40,172 nucleotides of DNA from positions 1-40,172 of the forward strand of contig JAGXRB010000046.1 of NCBI GenBank assembly GCA_018336075.1, read 5' to 3'. A program made the translations under genes and the position numbers. The notes below the pieces were generated by a model that saw only the letters and a program-made list of their open reading frames with translations, was not told the DNA's origin and did no database searches. The DNA is from Bacteroidota bacterium (GTDB taxonomy: Bacteria; Bacteroidota; Bacteroidia; Bacteroidales; F082). Shown here piece after piece: positions 19,794 to 28,687 of the stretch (position 1 is its first letter; each line of letters starts with the position of its first letter).

Positions 19794-20756
19794 ATGGAAC
19801 AATTTTTCAAACCAAATTCTTTTCCCTGGGGTCATGACAGGCGGCACAACAGCTATTCTGAACATTTCAAAAAACTTTTTGGTGGAAGAGTGCAAAAGAT
19901 CAGTGTTGATGCCGGATTTACCTGTCCAAACCGTGATGGTACAAAAGGTTTTGGCGGTTGCACATTCTGTAGTAACGATGCTTTTAACCCATCCTACTGT
20001 CATCCCTTAAAACCTTTGAAACAACAAATTGAGGAAGGAATCGCTTTTCACCGAAACAGATACCGAAGAGCGAAATCTTTTCTGGTTTATTTTCAGGCCT
20101 ATTCCAACACTTACAAACCACTTGATGAACTCAAAGTGCTTTATGAAGAAGCCTTAAGTTATCCTCAAATAGCCGGACTTGTGATTGGAACCCGCCCTGA
20201 CAGCATTGATGAAGAAAAACTCAGCTACCTGAAAAGCTTGCAAAAAACACATTACATAATGCTTGAGTATGGTCTCGAAAGCGTTTATGAAGACACTTTA
20301 CTAAGAATTAACCGGGGGCATACATTTCAAGAAGCGAAAAAAACAATACAACTCACAGCTGATGCCGGCATTCCGTGTGGAGCTCATTTCATTTTTGGTT
20401 TGCCAGGCGAAAGCAGACAGCAGATGATGGATATGGCAAAGATAATTTCAGATTTACCTTTGACTGCTGTCAAGTTTCATCAGCTTCAAATATTCAAAGA
20501 GACCAAAATGGCAGAAGAATATCAAAATAATCCGGAACAATTTGAGCTTTTCACGCTGGAATCATACATTGATTTTATTATTGAATTTGCGGAAAGACTT
20601 AATCCATCTTTTGTGATCGAGCGTTTTGCCGGTGAAGTGCCACCACGATTTTTAGCGTCAACTACTTGGGGAAATTTACGTTACGATCAGATTCTATGTT
20701 TTATTGAAAAAGAGATGGAAAAAAGAGATACCTGGCAAGGAAAAATGATTTTTTAA
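19794..20756 (+). CDS. TIGR01212/YhcC-type radical SAM protein
   Basis: CPNRDGTKGFGGCTFCSNDAFNPSYC, RAKSFLVYFQAYSNTY, GTRPDS, GLPGESRQQMMD. Confidence 0.93.
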   Translation: MEQFFKPNSFPWGHDRRHNSYSEHFKKLFGGRVQKISVDAGFTCPNRDGTKGFGGCTFCSNDAFNPSYCHPLKPLKQQIEEGIAFHRNRYRRAKSFLVYFQAYSNTYKPLDELKVLYEEALSYPQIAGLVIGTRPDSIDEEKLSYLKSLQKTHYIMLEYGLESVYEDTLLRINRGHTFQEAKKTIQLTADAGIPCGAHFIFGLPGESRQQMMDMAKIISDLPLTAVKFHQLQIFKETKMAEEYQNNPEQFELFTLESYIDFIIEFAERLNPSFVIERFAGEVPPRFLASTTWGNLRYDQILCFIEKEMEKRDTWQGKMIF

Positions 20757-20770
20757 TGCCTGATGTTTTA

Positions 20771-20800
20771 TTGATATTCGCAACGAAAAGATTAACTTTG
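20771..20800 (+). promoter_or_regulatory. putative Bacteroidota promoter TTG-N19-TAACTTTG
   Basis: TTG at 20771-20773, TAACTTTG at 20793-20800, upstream of ATG 20852. Confidence 0.6.
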
Positions 20801-20851
20801 TACTCTTATTAAATTCTTATCTACAATTTTTAATAATCAAATCTTAAAATT

Positions 20852-23800
20852 ATGATTAAAAAATTACAATTAATCTTTCTACTTGTTTTTGCTTCCATGA
20901 CCATGGTTGCACAAGACTGGATAGAAGTAAATTCAGGACTTCCCACCGGAAAAGGTATTGGACAAATATCTGTGGGAATGAACGATGCCACAGCTTTGTG
21001 GGCAATGCCTATCAATGCTGACGGCACAATTTATGATGCCTTCACTAAGTCAACCGATGGTGGACTTACGTGGACAGCCGGAACATTCAATGCCGGGACA
21101 GGCCTTTCCCAGATTTTTGCAATTGATGCAAACACCTGCTGGGCCGTATTCAATACAGGCGCTACACAAGGCCTATACAAAACCGTTGATGGCGGAACAA
21201 CATGGGTAAAAAAAGGTGGTGTTTTTAATAACGCTTCTTTTGCCAATGTAATTCATTTCTTCAATGATAATGATGGTTTTGCTCAAGGTGACCCTGTTGG
21301 AGGCTATTATGAATTATACACCACAACAGATGGTGGAGAAACCTGGATCAGAGTTCCTCAGGCCAGTATCCCTGCACCTACTTCTGGCGAATATGGCATT
21401 ACCGGAAACTATTCTGCATTTGGCAACAGCATTTGGTGGGGAACCAACAAAGGCAGAGTTTATTACTCAGCTGACAAAGGTTTCACATGGCAAGTGTCAG
21501 TACTTCCTTTCGGAACAGCAAACGTTGTTCAGCCACTTTTCAGAAATGAAACAACTGGAATCGCATTCCGTTCTTATCTGAACATGGGACTTGAACCTGA
21601 ATTAAACGTTTCCAGTAATGGAGGTGCTTCATGGTCATCACTTTTTGTAACCGGAAATATGTATGCACGCTGGTTTGATTATATCCCGGGATCTGCAGGC
21701 ATTCTTCTTGGAAGCTCATCTGCTCCTGGTTTTGAAGGCATTAGCTACTCGTTTGACGATGGCGCTACCTGGACTGACCTCACAGTAGGTGTTCCGGTTC
21801 AGTCACCCAAATTTATTGACAATCAAACCGGCTGGGCCGGAACATGGGTTGTCAACAACTCAGGCGGAATTTTGATCTATACCGGCGATCCAATTGGCGG
21901 CGGCTCACTCATTCATGAAGATTTTGAATCATACACAACTGGCGGTAAGCTTGTTCAACAGGCTGTTGCCCAAGGCAAAGAATACTGGGCTACCTGGAGT
22001 GGTGCCACAGGAGGCGCTGAAGATCCAACAGTTGTTTCGAACTTATCAGTAAGTGGGAGTAACTCAGTTGTGATTTCTGGCACTAACGATGCGGTTATGC
22101 ATTTGGGCAATAAAACTGCAGGTGCATTTTCAGTCGAATTCAATGTTTTAATACCTACTGGAAGAATTGGTTATTTCAACCTTCTTCAGGTTTTTGCCGG
22201 AAATAATAGCGAATGGGGAATGCAGGCATTTTTCAGACCTAATGGTGCCGGAACAGTAGATGCTGGCGGAGAAAACGCCGGATTGTTCACCTATACTTAT
22301 GATACTTGGATTCCTGTTAAACTTGATGTAGACCTTAACAACGATTTTGCAGAAATGTTTGTTAATGGTAATTCTGTAATTACATGGACATGGAGTGGTG
22401 GTAGTTTTGGAGCAGGTTCACTCAACCAACTTGGTGCTTTAAACCTTTATGCATGGAACGTTGGTGGAACTCCACAAGCTTATTATGACGATATTGTTTT
22501 CACTCAAACAGCACCAGCAGCCGGAGATCCTGTTATCGGTGTTACACCGGCAACTCTTTCTGAAACGCTTGATTCAGGACAAACAAGTTCAAAATCGCTA
22601 ACGATTGCCAACACTGGTGTTACAGCCCTTAACTATAGTATTTTGGTTTCTTATGCAACATCACTTGATGCAAACTCAGGCGGACATGCCAAAAGAAGTA
22701 CTGCCGAAGAAGCTGCAGCATTGAATTCCATTACACTGTCAGGCGATGATTTCTCATCAACTCAGACTTCATCATCTGCCCCTGCCCCAAAAGGAACTGA
22801 TGCTGTTGTAATACTTAATTATGACGGAGAAAATGCTTCTGCAGTTGGCTTAACCAATGGTGGAACCTACGAAGTTGCCGCAAAATTCCCTGCCAATATG
22901 GTTGGTGGATATCTTGGTATGGAGATAACAGAAGTTCAGGTGTTTATCAACGATCCGGCTGAAGGTTACAAAATAAAAATTTATGGTCAGGATTTGCCAA
23001 ACAGACCAGGATTACTACTTTACGAACAAGTATTTACCGGAACTCCTTTCTCATGGAATACTGTAACATTAAATACACCTCTTGTGAATTCTGGTGGAGA
23101 CCTTTGGGTTGCTTATGAAATTACTCAGGTGACCACTGGAATATTCCCGGCTGGAACAGATGCCGGCCCTGCTCACCCAGAAGGTGACTGGATCAAAACA
23201 GGATCAACCTGGGCAAAGTTATCAGCAATTAGCACACTCAACTACAACTGGAACATTCGTGCTAAGCTTGTTGGTGATCCGATTCAGGCATGGCTATCTG
23301 TTAACCCTGCTATTGGCACTGTAGAACCAGGTGCAACGCAAGTTGTTACCGTTAATTTCAATGCTACCGGACTAACACCAGGAAATTATCAGGCTTCTAT
23401 CAATATTTCAAGTAATGACCCTGCTAATCCTTCAGTTACTGTGCCTGTAAGTCTTGTAGTTGGCGGTACTCCTCCTCCAACTCCAACAGTAGTTGCTGCA
23501 CTTGATTTCGAATCTGTTCCTGACTTTTCACTGACATTCGCTCCATGGACTGTGAATGACGTGGATCAACTTCCAACTTATGGATTTACCGAGACAACAT
23601 TCCCAAATGCTTATCAGCCTATGGCTTTTATCGCATTCAATCCATCACTGACTGTACCTCCTATGACAGGAGATGCTCAGATTCAGCCACATGGTGGTGT
23701 TCGTTTTGGTGCAAGTTTTGCTTCAACGACTGCTCCATGGAACAACGACTGGTTGATTTCACCACAAGTTGAATTAGGTACTCAATCTCAACTAAAACTC

Positions 23801-24304
23801 TGGGTAAAAACTTATACTCCAGATTATGGTTTGGAAAGATATAAAATAGGCGTTTCTACAACTGGCAATCTTCCTGCTAACTTTACAATTATTTCTCAAG
23901 GCGCTTATCTACAGGCTCCGGTTAGTTGGACCGAAATGATTTTTGATCTTTCTGCCTATGACAATCAAACTGTTTATGTAGGTATTCAGTGTGTTTCACA
24001 GGATGCATTTATTTTCATGGTTGATGACATCGAAATTTCAACATTGATTGATGTTTCTGCATCTGAAATGGAAGAGTCAAGTTTTGTGATTTATCCAAAT
24101 CCTGCAAAAGACCTTGCTTTAATTAAAGGTCAGACTGAAATGAAACAAATCAGAATTATGAACCTTACAGGTCAGATAGTTTATGAGCGCTTGGTTAGTG
24201 GAACAGATGCTTCTATTAACACAACGCTTCTTTCTTCAGGCTTGTATTTTGTTCAGATTGAAACTGCAAATGGATGGAATACACAAAAACTTATGATTGA
24301 TTAA
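20852..24304 (+). CDS. secreted multidomain protein with N-terminal BNR repeats and T9SS type A sorting domain
   Basis: Signal peptide; KSTDGGLTWTAG, KTVDGGTTWVKKG, TTTDGGETWIRV BNR units; choice-of-anchor-like domains; C-terminal VIYPNPAKDLALIKG...LTGQIVYE...LSSGLYFVQIETANGWNTQKLMI. Confidence 0.88.
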   Translation: MIKKLQLIFLLVFASMTMVAQDWIEVNSGLPTGKGIGQISVGMNDATALWAMPINADGTIYDAFTKSTDGGLTWTAGTFNAGTGLSQIFAIDANTCWAVFNTGATQGLYKTVDGGTTWVKKGGVFNNASFANVIHFFNDNDGFAQGDPVGGYYELYTTTDGGETWIRVPQASIPAPTSGEYGITGNYSAFGNSIWWGTNKGRVYYSADKGFTWQVSVLPFGTANVVQPLFRNETTGIAFRSYLNMGLEPELNVSSNGGASWSSLFVTGNMYARWFDYIPGSAGILLGSSSAPGFEGISYSFDDGATWTDLTVGVPVQSPKFIDNQTGWAGTWVVNNSGGILIYTGDPIGGGSLIHEDFESYTTGGKLVQQAVAQGKEYWATWSGATGGAEDPTVVSNLSVSGSNSVVISGTNDAVMHLGNKTAGAFSVEFNVLIPTGRIGYFNLLQVFAGNNSEWGMQAFFRPNGAGTVDAGGENAGLFTYTYDTWIPVKLDVDLNNDFAEMFVNGNSVITWTWSGGSFGAGSLNQLGALNLYAWNVGGTPQAYYDDIVFTQTAPAAGDPVIGVTPATLSETLDSGQTSSKSLTIANTGVTALNYSILVSYATSLDANSGGHAKRSTAEEAAALNSITLSGDDFSSTQTSSSAPAPKGTDAVVILNYDGENASAVGLTNGGTYEVAAKFPANMVGGYLGMEITEVQVFINDPAEGYKIKIYGQDLPNRPGLLLYEQVFTGTPFSWNTVTLNTPLVNSGGDLWVAYEITQVTTGIFPAGTDAGPAHPEGDWIKTGSTWAKLSAISTLNYNWNIRAKLVGDPIQAWLSVNPAIGTVEPGATQVVTVNFNATGLTPGNYQASINISSNDPANPSVTVPVSLVVGGTPPPTPTVVAALDFESVPDFSLTFAPWTVNDVDQLPTYGFTETTFPNAYQPMAFIAFNPSLTVPPMTGDAQIQPHGGVRFGASFASTTAPWNNDWLISPQVELGTQSQLKLWVKTYTPDYGLERYKIGVSTTGNLPANFTIISQGAYLQAPVSWTEMIFDLSAYDNQTVYVGIQCVSQDAFIFMVDDIEISTLIDVSASEMEESSFVIYPNPAKDLALIKGQTEMKQIRIMNLTGQIVYERLVSGTDASINTTLLSSGLYFVQIETANGWNTQKLMID

Positions 24305-24324
24305 TCTTTCAAAGTTTAATAATT

Positions 24325-24359
24325 TAAAAAAAAGCCGGTTCAATTGAGCCGGCTTTTTT
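24325..24359 (+). terminator. intrinsic terminator after the T9SS protein gene
   Basis: AAAAAAGCCGGTTCAATTGAGCCGGCTTTTTT hairpin. Confidence 0.9.
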
Positions 24360-24387
24360 GCTTCATATATGCTGATTGAACTTATAA

Positions 24388-24427
24388 TAAAAAAATGGCC
24401 TGTTAGTTTCCCAACAGACCAAAAATA
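24388..24427 (-). terminator. probable terminator for slyD (minus strand)
   Basis: Minus strand GGTCTGTTGGGAAACTAACAGGCCATTTTTTT hairpin plus T tract. Confidence 0.7.
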
Positions 24428-24430
24428 TTT

Positions 24431-24550
24431 TATACCAAAGTGAATTATAAATGAATCCAAAAGCTGTAATGGTATAATGCCGATGGATAGAAATGTTAGG
24501 CCAATTGAGTTAGCGATAATTGGACTATTACATTTCTCCTTTCGGTATTA
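24431..24550 (+). repeat. 120-bp interspersed palindromic repeat, copy 1
   Basis: TATACCAAAGTGAATTATAAATGAATCCAAAAGCTGTAATGGTATAATGCCGATGGATAGAAATGTTAGGCCAATTGAGTTAGCGATAATTGGACTATTACATTTCTCCTTTCGGTATTA; near-identical to copies at 29376 and 40072. Confidence 0.97.
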
Positions 24551-24561
24551 AATACAAAAGG

Positions 24562-25197
24562 CTAACAGCCGCAACTGCCTTGTTTTTGGTAATTTTGATT
24601 ATCCCCGCAAACACCACAGCCTTCTTCATCGCCATCATGATGATGGTCATGGCTATGATCGTGGCTATGACCTCCACCACCACAACAGCTGTCGTTTGGA
24701 GTACCACAGCCGCAACCCGAAACAGCAGGATTTAACTCTTCATAGGTCGCTTCTCTTACATTCAGCACTTCACCAATAGTGTATAAGCTTTTTCCAGCCA
24801 AAGCATGGTTAAAATCCATTGTCACGACATCTCCGTCAACCGAAATTACTCTTCCATCGAAAGGGTTGCCTTCATTGTCCATCATTGGAACAGTCCGGCC
24901 AATTTCCAGCGTACCTGCCTTAAGTTCTCCATTAACCATGAATGCAGCTTTTGGAATATCCATCACGAGTTCTTCACGATAAACACCAAAACATTCATCA
25001 GGACTCAGCATAAACTCGAATGTTTCTCCTGATTTTAATCCTAAAAGACGTGTTTCAAAGCTTTTAAGCAATCGACCTGTACCAAAAACCATGGTTCGTG
25101 GGTTTATCGCAGTTGCTTGTTCCAGCAGCTCACCTGATTCGTTTTCGACATGAATTTTGTAGGATAAAACACCTACTTTGTTTTCCTGTAATACCAT
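24562..25197 (-). CDS. slyD: FKBP-type peptidyl-prolyl isomerase, SlyD-like, with metal-binding tail
   Basis: FKBP/IF-domain motifs (GTGRLLKSFETRLLGLKSGETFEF, DFNHALAGKSL) and Cys/His-rich tail CGCGTPNDSCCGGGGHSHDHSHDHHHDGDEEGCGVCG...CGC. Confidence 0.9.
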   Translation of the reverse strand: MVLQENKVGVLSYKIHVENESGELLEQATAINPRTMVFGTGRLLKSFETRLLGLKSGETFEFMLSPDECFGVYREELVMDIPKAAFMVNGELKAGTLEIGRTVPMMDNEGNPFDGRVISVDGDVVTMDFNHALAGKSLYTIGEVLNVREATYEELNPAVSGCGCGTPNDSCCGGGGHSHDHSHDHHHDGDEEGCGVCGDNQNYQKQGSCGC

Positions 25198-25693
25198 TTT
25201 ATTTTATATGTTATTGATATTAAATATTATACGAGTATATCTTAATTTTTTTTGATAAAATCGCTTGCAAAAATACTACAAAATATTATTTAGAATGATT
25301 TTAAACAATGTTTTGTAAGGATTTCTCATTGTAAATTATTTTGATGATTTAAAGCGTTACGCAATAGATTTCAAGAAAATAAATCAATTGATATAGATTA
25401 AGACTTTCTGTAAAAAATGACATCATCAAAGGTCAGGAGAGTTACAATCCCCTAAATTTTAATTTAGCTGTTCGCTCACGAACTCTTATAAAATGAAAAA
25501 ATGATCAATTTAATCAGGTAACCAGCATATTTACACTCCTTATTTAACGAGACATTCTCGGTTCAATTATGCAGCTATCAATACATTAGAATGTTTTTAG
25601 TGAAAAAGATTCTAATTAGGTTGTAGAATTAAAAAAATATCCGTTATTTTGCACTCCCTTTTTAAGGAGAAAACGATTTAATAATACAGAGCC

Positions 25694-25936
25694 ATGTCAA
25701 AAGTTTGTCAGATTACAGGAAAGAAAGTCATAACAGGAAACCATGTTTCTCACTCCAATCGCAAAACAAGAAGGACGTTTGAGCCTAATTTGCATGTGAA
25801 ACGTTTTTTTGTGCCTGAGATGGAAGAGTGGATTACCCTGAAAGTTTCAGCCGCTGGATTACGTACTATCAACAAGAAAGGCATTTATGCTGCGTTGTTA
25901 GCTGCTGACAAATCAGGAAATCTATACCGTCACTAA
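25694..25936 (+). CDS. rpmB: 50S ribosomal protein L28
   Basis: MSKVCQITGKKVITGNHVSHSNRKTRRTFEPNLHVKRF. Confidence 0.97.
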   Translation: MSKVCQITGKKVITGNHVSHSNRKTRRTFEPNLHVKRFFVPEMEEWITLKVSAAGLRTINKKGIYAALLAADKSGNLYRH

Positions 25937-25958
25937 GATCCTGTTAAAATTTAGATAA

Positions 25959-25990
25959 GGCTGCTGTTGTTTTACTTCAGCAGCTTTTTT
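25959..25990 (+). terminator. intrinsic terminator after rpmB
   Basis: GGCTGCTG...CAGCAGC TTTTTT hairpin. Confidence 0.8.
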
Positions 25991-26028
25991 CGTTTCTTTG
26001 CGTTTAAAGCGAAATAAAAACCCGGTAA

Positions 26029-28587
26029 ATGAGTTTAAAACCCTATATGTTTTTTTCTATGGGTTTCTTTAGATATCATTGTTTATTATTTGTCATCTTG
26101 TTGTTGCCTGTTTTGGGTTTAGCCCAGCAAAAAGCTGTTGTAAAAGGCAAAGTTACTGATGAAAGAGGAAAAGCGATAGAGCTTGCCAATATTGCTATCA
26201 AGGACGCTGCTGGCGGCATTACTACAGATTTCAGAGGCCAGTATACTCTTCAGATTGAAGCCAATGCAAATATTACACTGGTTTTTTCATTTGTTGGTTA
26301 CAAGAAGTCATTTCAAAATGTACGGCTGAAGCCAGGTGAAGAAATGCAACTCGATGTCGTACTTTTTGCGACTGCTACAACTTTGCCTGATGCTGAGGTA
26401 CGCGATGCACGCATGCAAAGCAGCAGTATAACAAAACTAAATCCCAAAGCAGCCAGATTGCTTCCAGGTGTAAGCGGCGGCATCGAAGATCTTCTCAAAA
26501 CACTTCCAGGTGTTTCATCAAACAACGAGTTAAGCTCGCAATACACTGTAAGAGGTGGAAACTTTGACGAAAACCTGGTTTACGTAAATGGCATAGAAAT
26601 ATACAGACCATTTTTGGTTCGGTCAGGTCAGCAGGAAGGACTCAGCTTTTTGAATTCTGCACTGGTTTCAGGCATCAGCTTCTCAGCCGGTGGTTTTGCT
26701 GCGGAGTATGGCGACAAACTTTCTTCGGTACTTGATATCACTTACAAAAAGCCCACAGAAAAAGCTGCATCAGCTGCAGTAAGCCTTTTGGGTGGCGATG
26801 TTCATTTTGAAGGTGCTACGAAGAACATGAAATTGAATTACCTTTTTGGTGCCAGATACAAAACAACACAATATGTATTGAATGCCCTTGAAACAAAAGG
26901 AGAATACAAACCAAATTTTGTAGATATCCAAACTTTACTAAACTATAACATTCACCGAAACTGGGAGCTTTCGCTTTTAGGTTATTATTCACGCAACAAT
27001 TATAAACTGGTTCCTGAAACACGCCAAACTGATTTCGGAACCATTCAGGAGGCATACAGACTTACAATTTATTTCGACGGACAAGAAGTTGACCGCTACC
27101 GAACCGGGATGGGTGCTCTAACGCTTACACACCGCCCAAATGATAATACAGATCTTAAACTTATTGCATCGGCTTATAACACCATTGAATCAGAAACCTA
27201 TGACATACAAGGGCAATACTGGATTGGCAGACTTGAAACCAATCTCGGTAGCGAGCAGTTTGGCAATGTAATACAATCCCAAGGTGTTGGCACTTTTATC
27301 GACCATGCACGTAATTATTTTGATGCGACAACAGTGAATATTGAACACAAAGGAACGTATGCCAAAGATCGCAGCGTCACTAAATGGGGTGCAAGATATC
27401 AGTTCCAGTACATTCACGACAGAATGAATGAGTGGGAATTGCTTGATTCGGCTGGTTTTACACTTCCAAGGCCTGTAGATGATATTGGCAATCCAAATCC
27501 ACCAAAAACTGATCTCATTCTGAATAATGTTGCCAAAGCCAACAACATTCTAAGGATAAACAACCTGAATGCGTTCGCACAGCAGTCATGGAGTTTTTAT
27601 GATGAAAAAAACGCTGAATATACCCTTACAGCCGGCGTAAGGTTAAATTACTGGGGATATGCCAATGAATGGTTGCTTAGTCCGCGAGTAAATATTTCCA
27701 TTCGTCCGGAATGGGAAAAAAGGATGATTTTCAGACTTGCGACTGGTGTTTATTCACAATCGCCTTTCTACAGGGAAATGAGATTATTCGATGGTAGTTT
27801 GTATGAAGACGCCCGTTCACAGCGATCTTACCATTTTGTTGCTGGTAGCGACCTCGATTTCATGGCATGGAATCGTCCATTTGTATTTACATCTGAAGTT
27901 TATTATAAATATTTCGACAAGCTAATCCCCTATGAGGTTGACAATGTGCGCATCAGGTATTATGCCGATCAGCAGTCGACGGGCTACGCTGCCGGAATCG
28001 ATTTGAAAGTAAACGGCGAATTTGTAAAAGGCATCGAAAGCTGGGCCAGTCTGTCTTTCATGAAAACTGCAGAAGACATCAAAGGTGATTTCTTTGATTA
28101 CTATCTGAATACTGATGGCCAGAAAATAGTTTTTTTTACTGAAAACAAAGTTGTAGCAGATACAGTGCGTGAATTTCCGGGATTCATTCCAAGACCAGCA
28201 GATCAAAGGGTTCAGTTTGCGGTTTTCTTTCAGGATTACATCCCCTACTATCCATCTTTCAGAGTTCACCTTAAAATGTTGTTTGGTTCTCGGCTGCCCT
28301 TTGGTCCTCCAAATACTGAACGTTATAAGCAAACACGCCGCATGCCTGAATACCGTCGTGTAGATATTGGTTTCAGCAAACAGTTAATCAGTGAAGAAAA
28401 TATTTCAAACAAAGCAGCTCTGCGCCATGTAAAAAACATGTGGATAAGCCTGGAAGTTTTTAACCTCCTTCAAATCCGAAACACAATTTCATACACCTGG
28501 GTAAAAGATGTGAACAACATTCAGTATGGAGTTCCAAGTTATCTTACGCCAAGACAAGTTAACCTTAAGCTTGTTGTTGAATTTTGA
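26029..28587 (+). CDS. TonB-dependent receptor with carboxypeptidase-regulatory-like N-terminal domain
   Basis: VKGKVTDERGKAIELANIAIKD...FVGYKK domain, plug region LLKTLPGVSSNNELSSQYTVRGGNFDENLVYVNGIEIY, beta-barrel ending VNLKLVVEF. Confidence 0.93.
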   Translation: MSLKPYMFFSMGFFRYHCLLFVILLLPVLGLAQQKAVVKGKVTDERGKAIELANIAIKDAAGGITTDFRGQYTLQIEANANITLVFSFVGYKKSFQNVRLKPGEEMQLDVVLFATATTLPDAEVRDARMQSSSITKLNPKAARLLPGVSGGIEDLLKTLPGVSSNNELSSQYTVRGGNFDENLVYVNGIEIYRPFLVRSGQQEGLSFLNSALVSGISFSAGGFAAEYGDKLSSVLDITYKKPTEKAASAAVSLLGGDVHFEGATKNMKLNYLFGARYKTTQYVLNALETKGEYKPNFVDIQTLLNYNIHRNWELSLLGYYSRNNYKLVPETRQTDFGTIQEAYRLTIYFDGQEVDRYRTGMGALTLTHRPNDNTDLKLIASAYNTIESETYDIQGQYWIGRLETNLGSEQFGNVIQSQGVGTFIDHARNYFDATTVNIEHKGTYAKDRSVTKWGARYQFQYIHDRMNEWELLDSAGFTLPRPVDDIGNPNPPKTDLILNNVAKANNILRINNLNAFAQQSWSFYDEKNAEYTLTAGVRLNYWGYANEWLLSPRVNISIRPEWEKRMIFRLATGVYSQSPFYREMRLFDGSLYEDARSQRSYHFVAGSDLDFMAWNRPFVFTSEVYYKYFDKLIPYEVDNVRIRYYADQQSTGYAAGIDLKVNGEFVKGIESWASLSFMKTAEDIKGDFFDYYLNTDGQKIVFFTENKVVADTVREFPGFIPRPADQRVQFAVFFQDYIPYYPSFRVHLKMLFGSRLPFGPPNTERYKQTRRMPEYRRVDIGFSKQLISEENISNKAALRHVKNMWISLEVFNLLQIRNTISYTWVKDVNNIQYGVPSYLTPRQVNLKLVVEF

Positions 28588-28619
28588 ACATTCAGTTGTT
28601 AATTTTGTTTAAAGTTTAA

Positions 28620-28650
28620 GATCTAATTTAAAACAATTCTAAATTAGATC
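28620..28650. promoter_or_regulatory. 31-bp near-perfect palindromic operator upstream of sodB
   Basis: GATCTAATTT-AAAACAATTCT-AAATTAGATC; one mismatch pair if extended inward to 14-bp arms; abuts TATTTTTG -7-like element. Confidence 0.6.
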
Positions 28651-28651
28651 G

Positions 28652-28659
28652 TATTTTTG
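28652..28659 (+). promoter_or_regulatory. putative -7 element (TATTTTTG) for sodB
   Basis: TAnnTTTG match 28 bp upstream of ATG 28688. Confidence 0.55.
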
Positions 28660-28687
28660 CATCATTAATCAATTAAATCAAAATACA

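Noticed and set aside
24601-24690. Low-complexity ATGATG/CCACCACC-type stretch that looks repeat-like
   Set aside because: It is the coding sequence of the His/Gly/Cys-rich SlyD tail on the minus strand.
27922-28332. 136-aa minus-strand ORF
   Set aside because: Fully antisense within the TonB-dependent receptor; shadow ORF.
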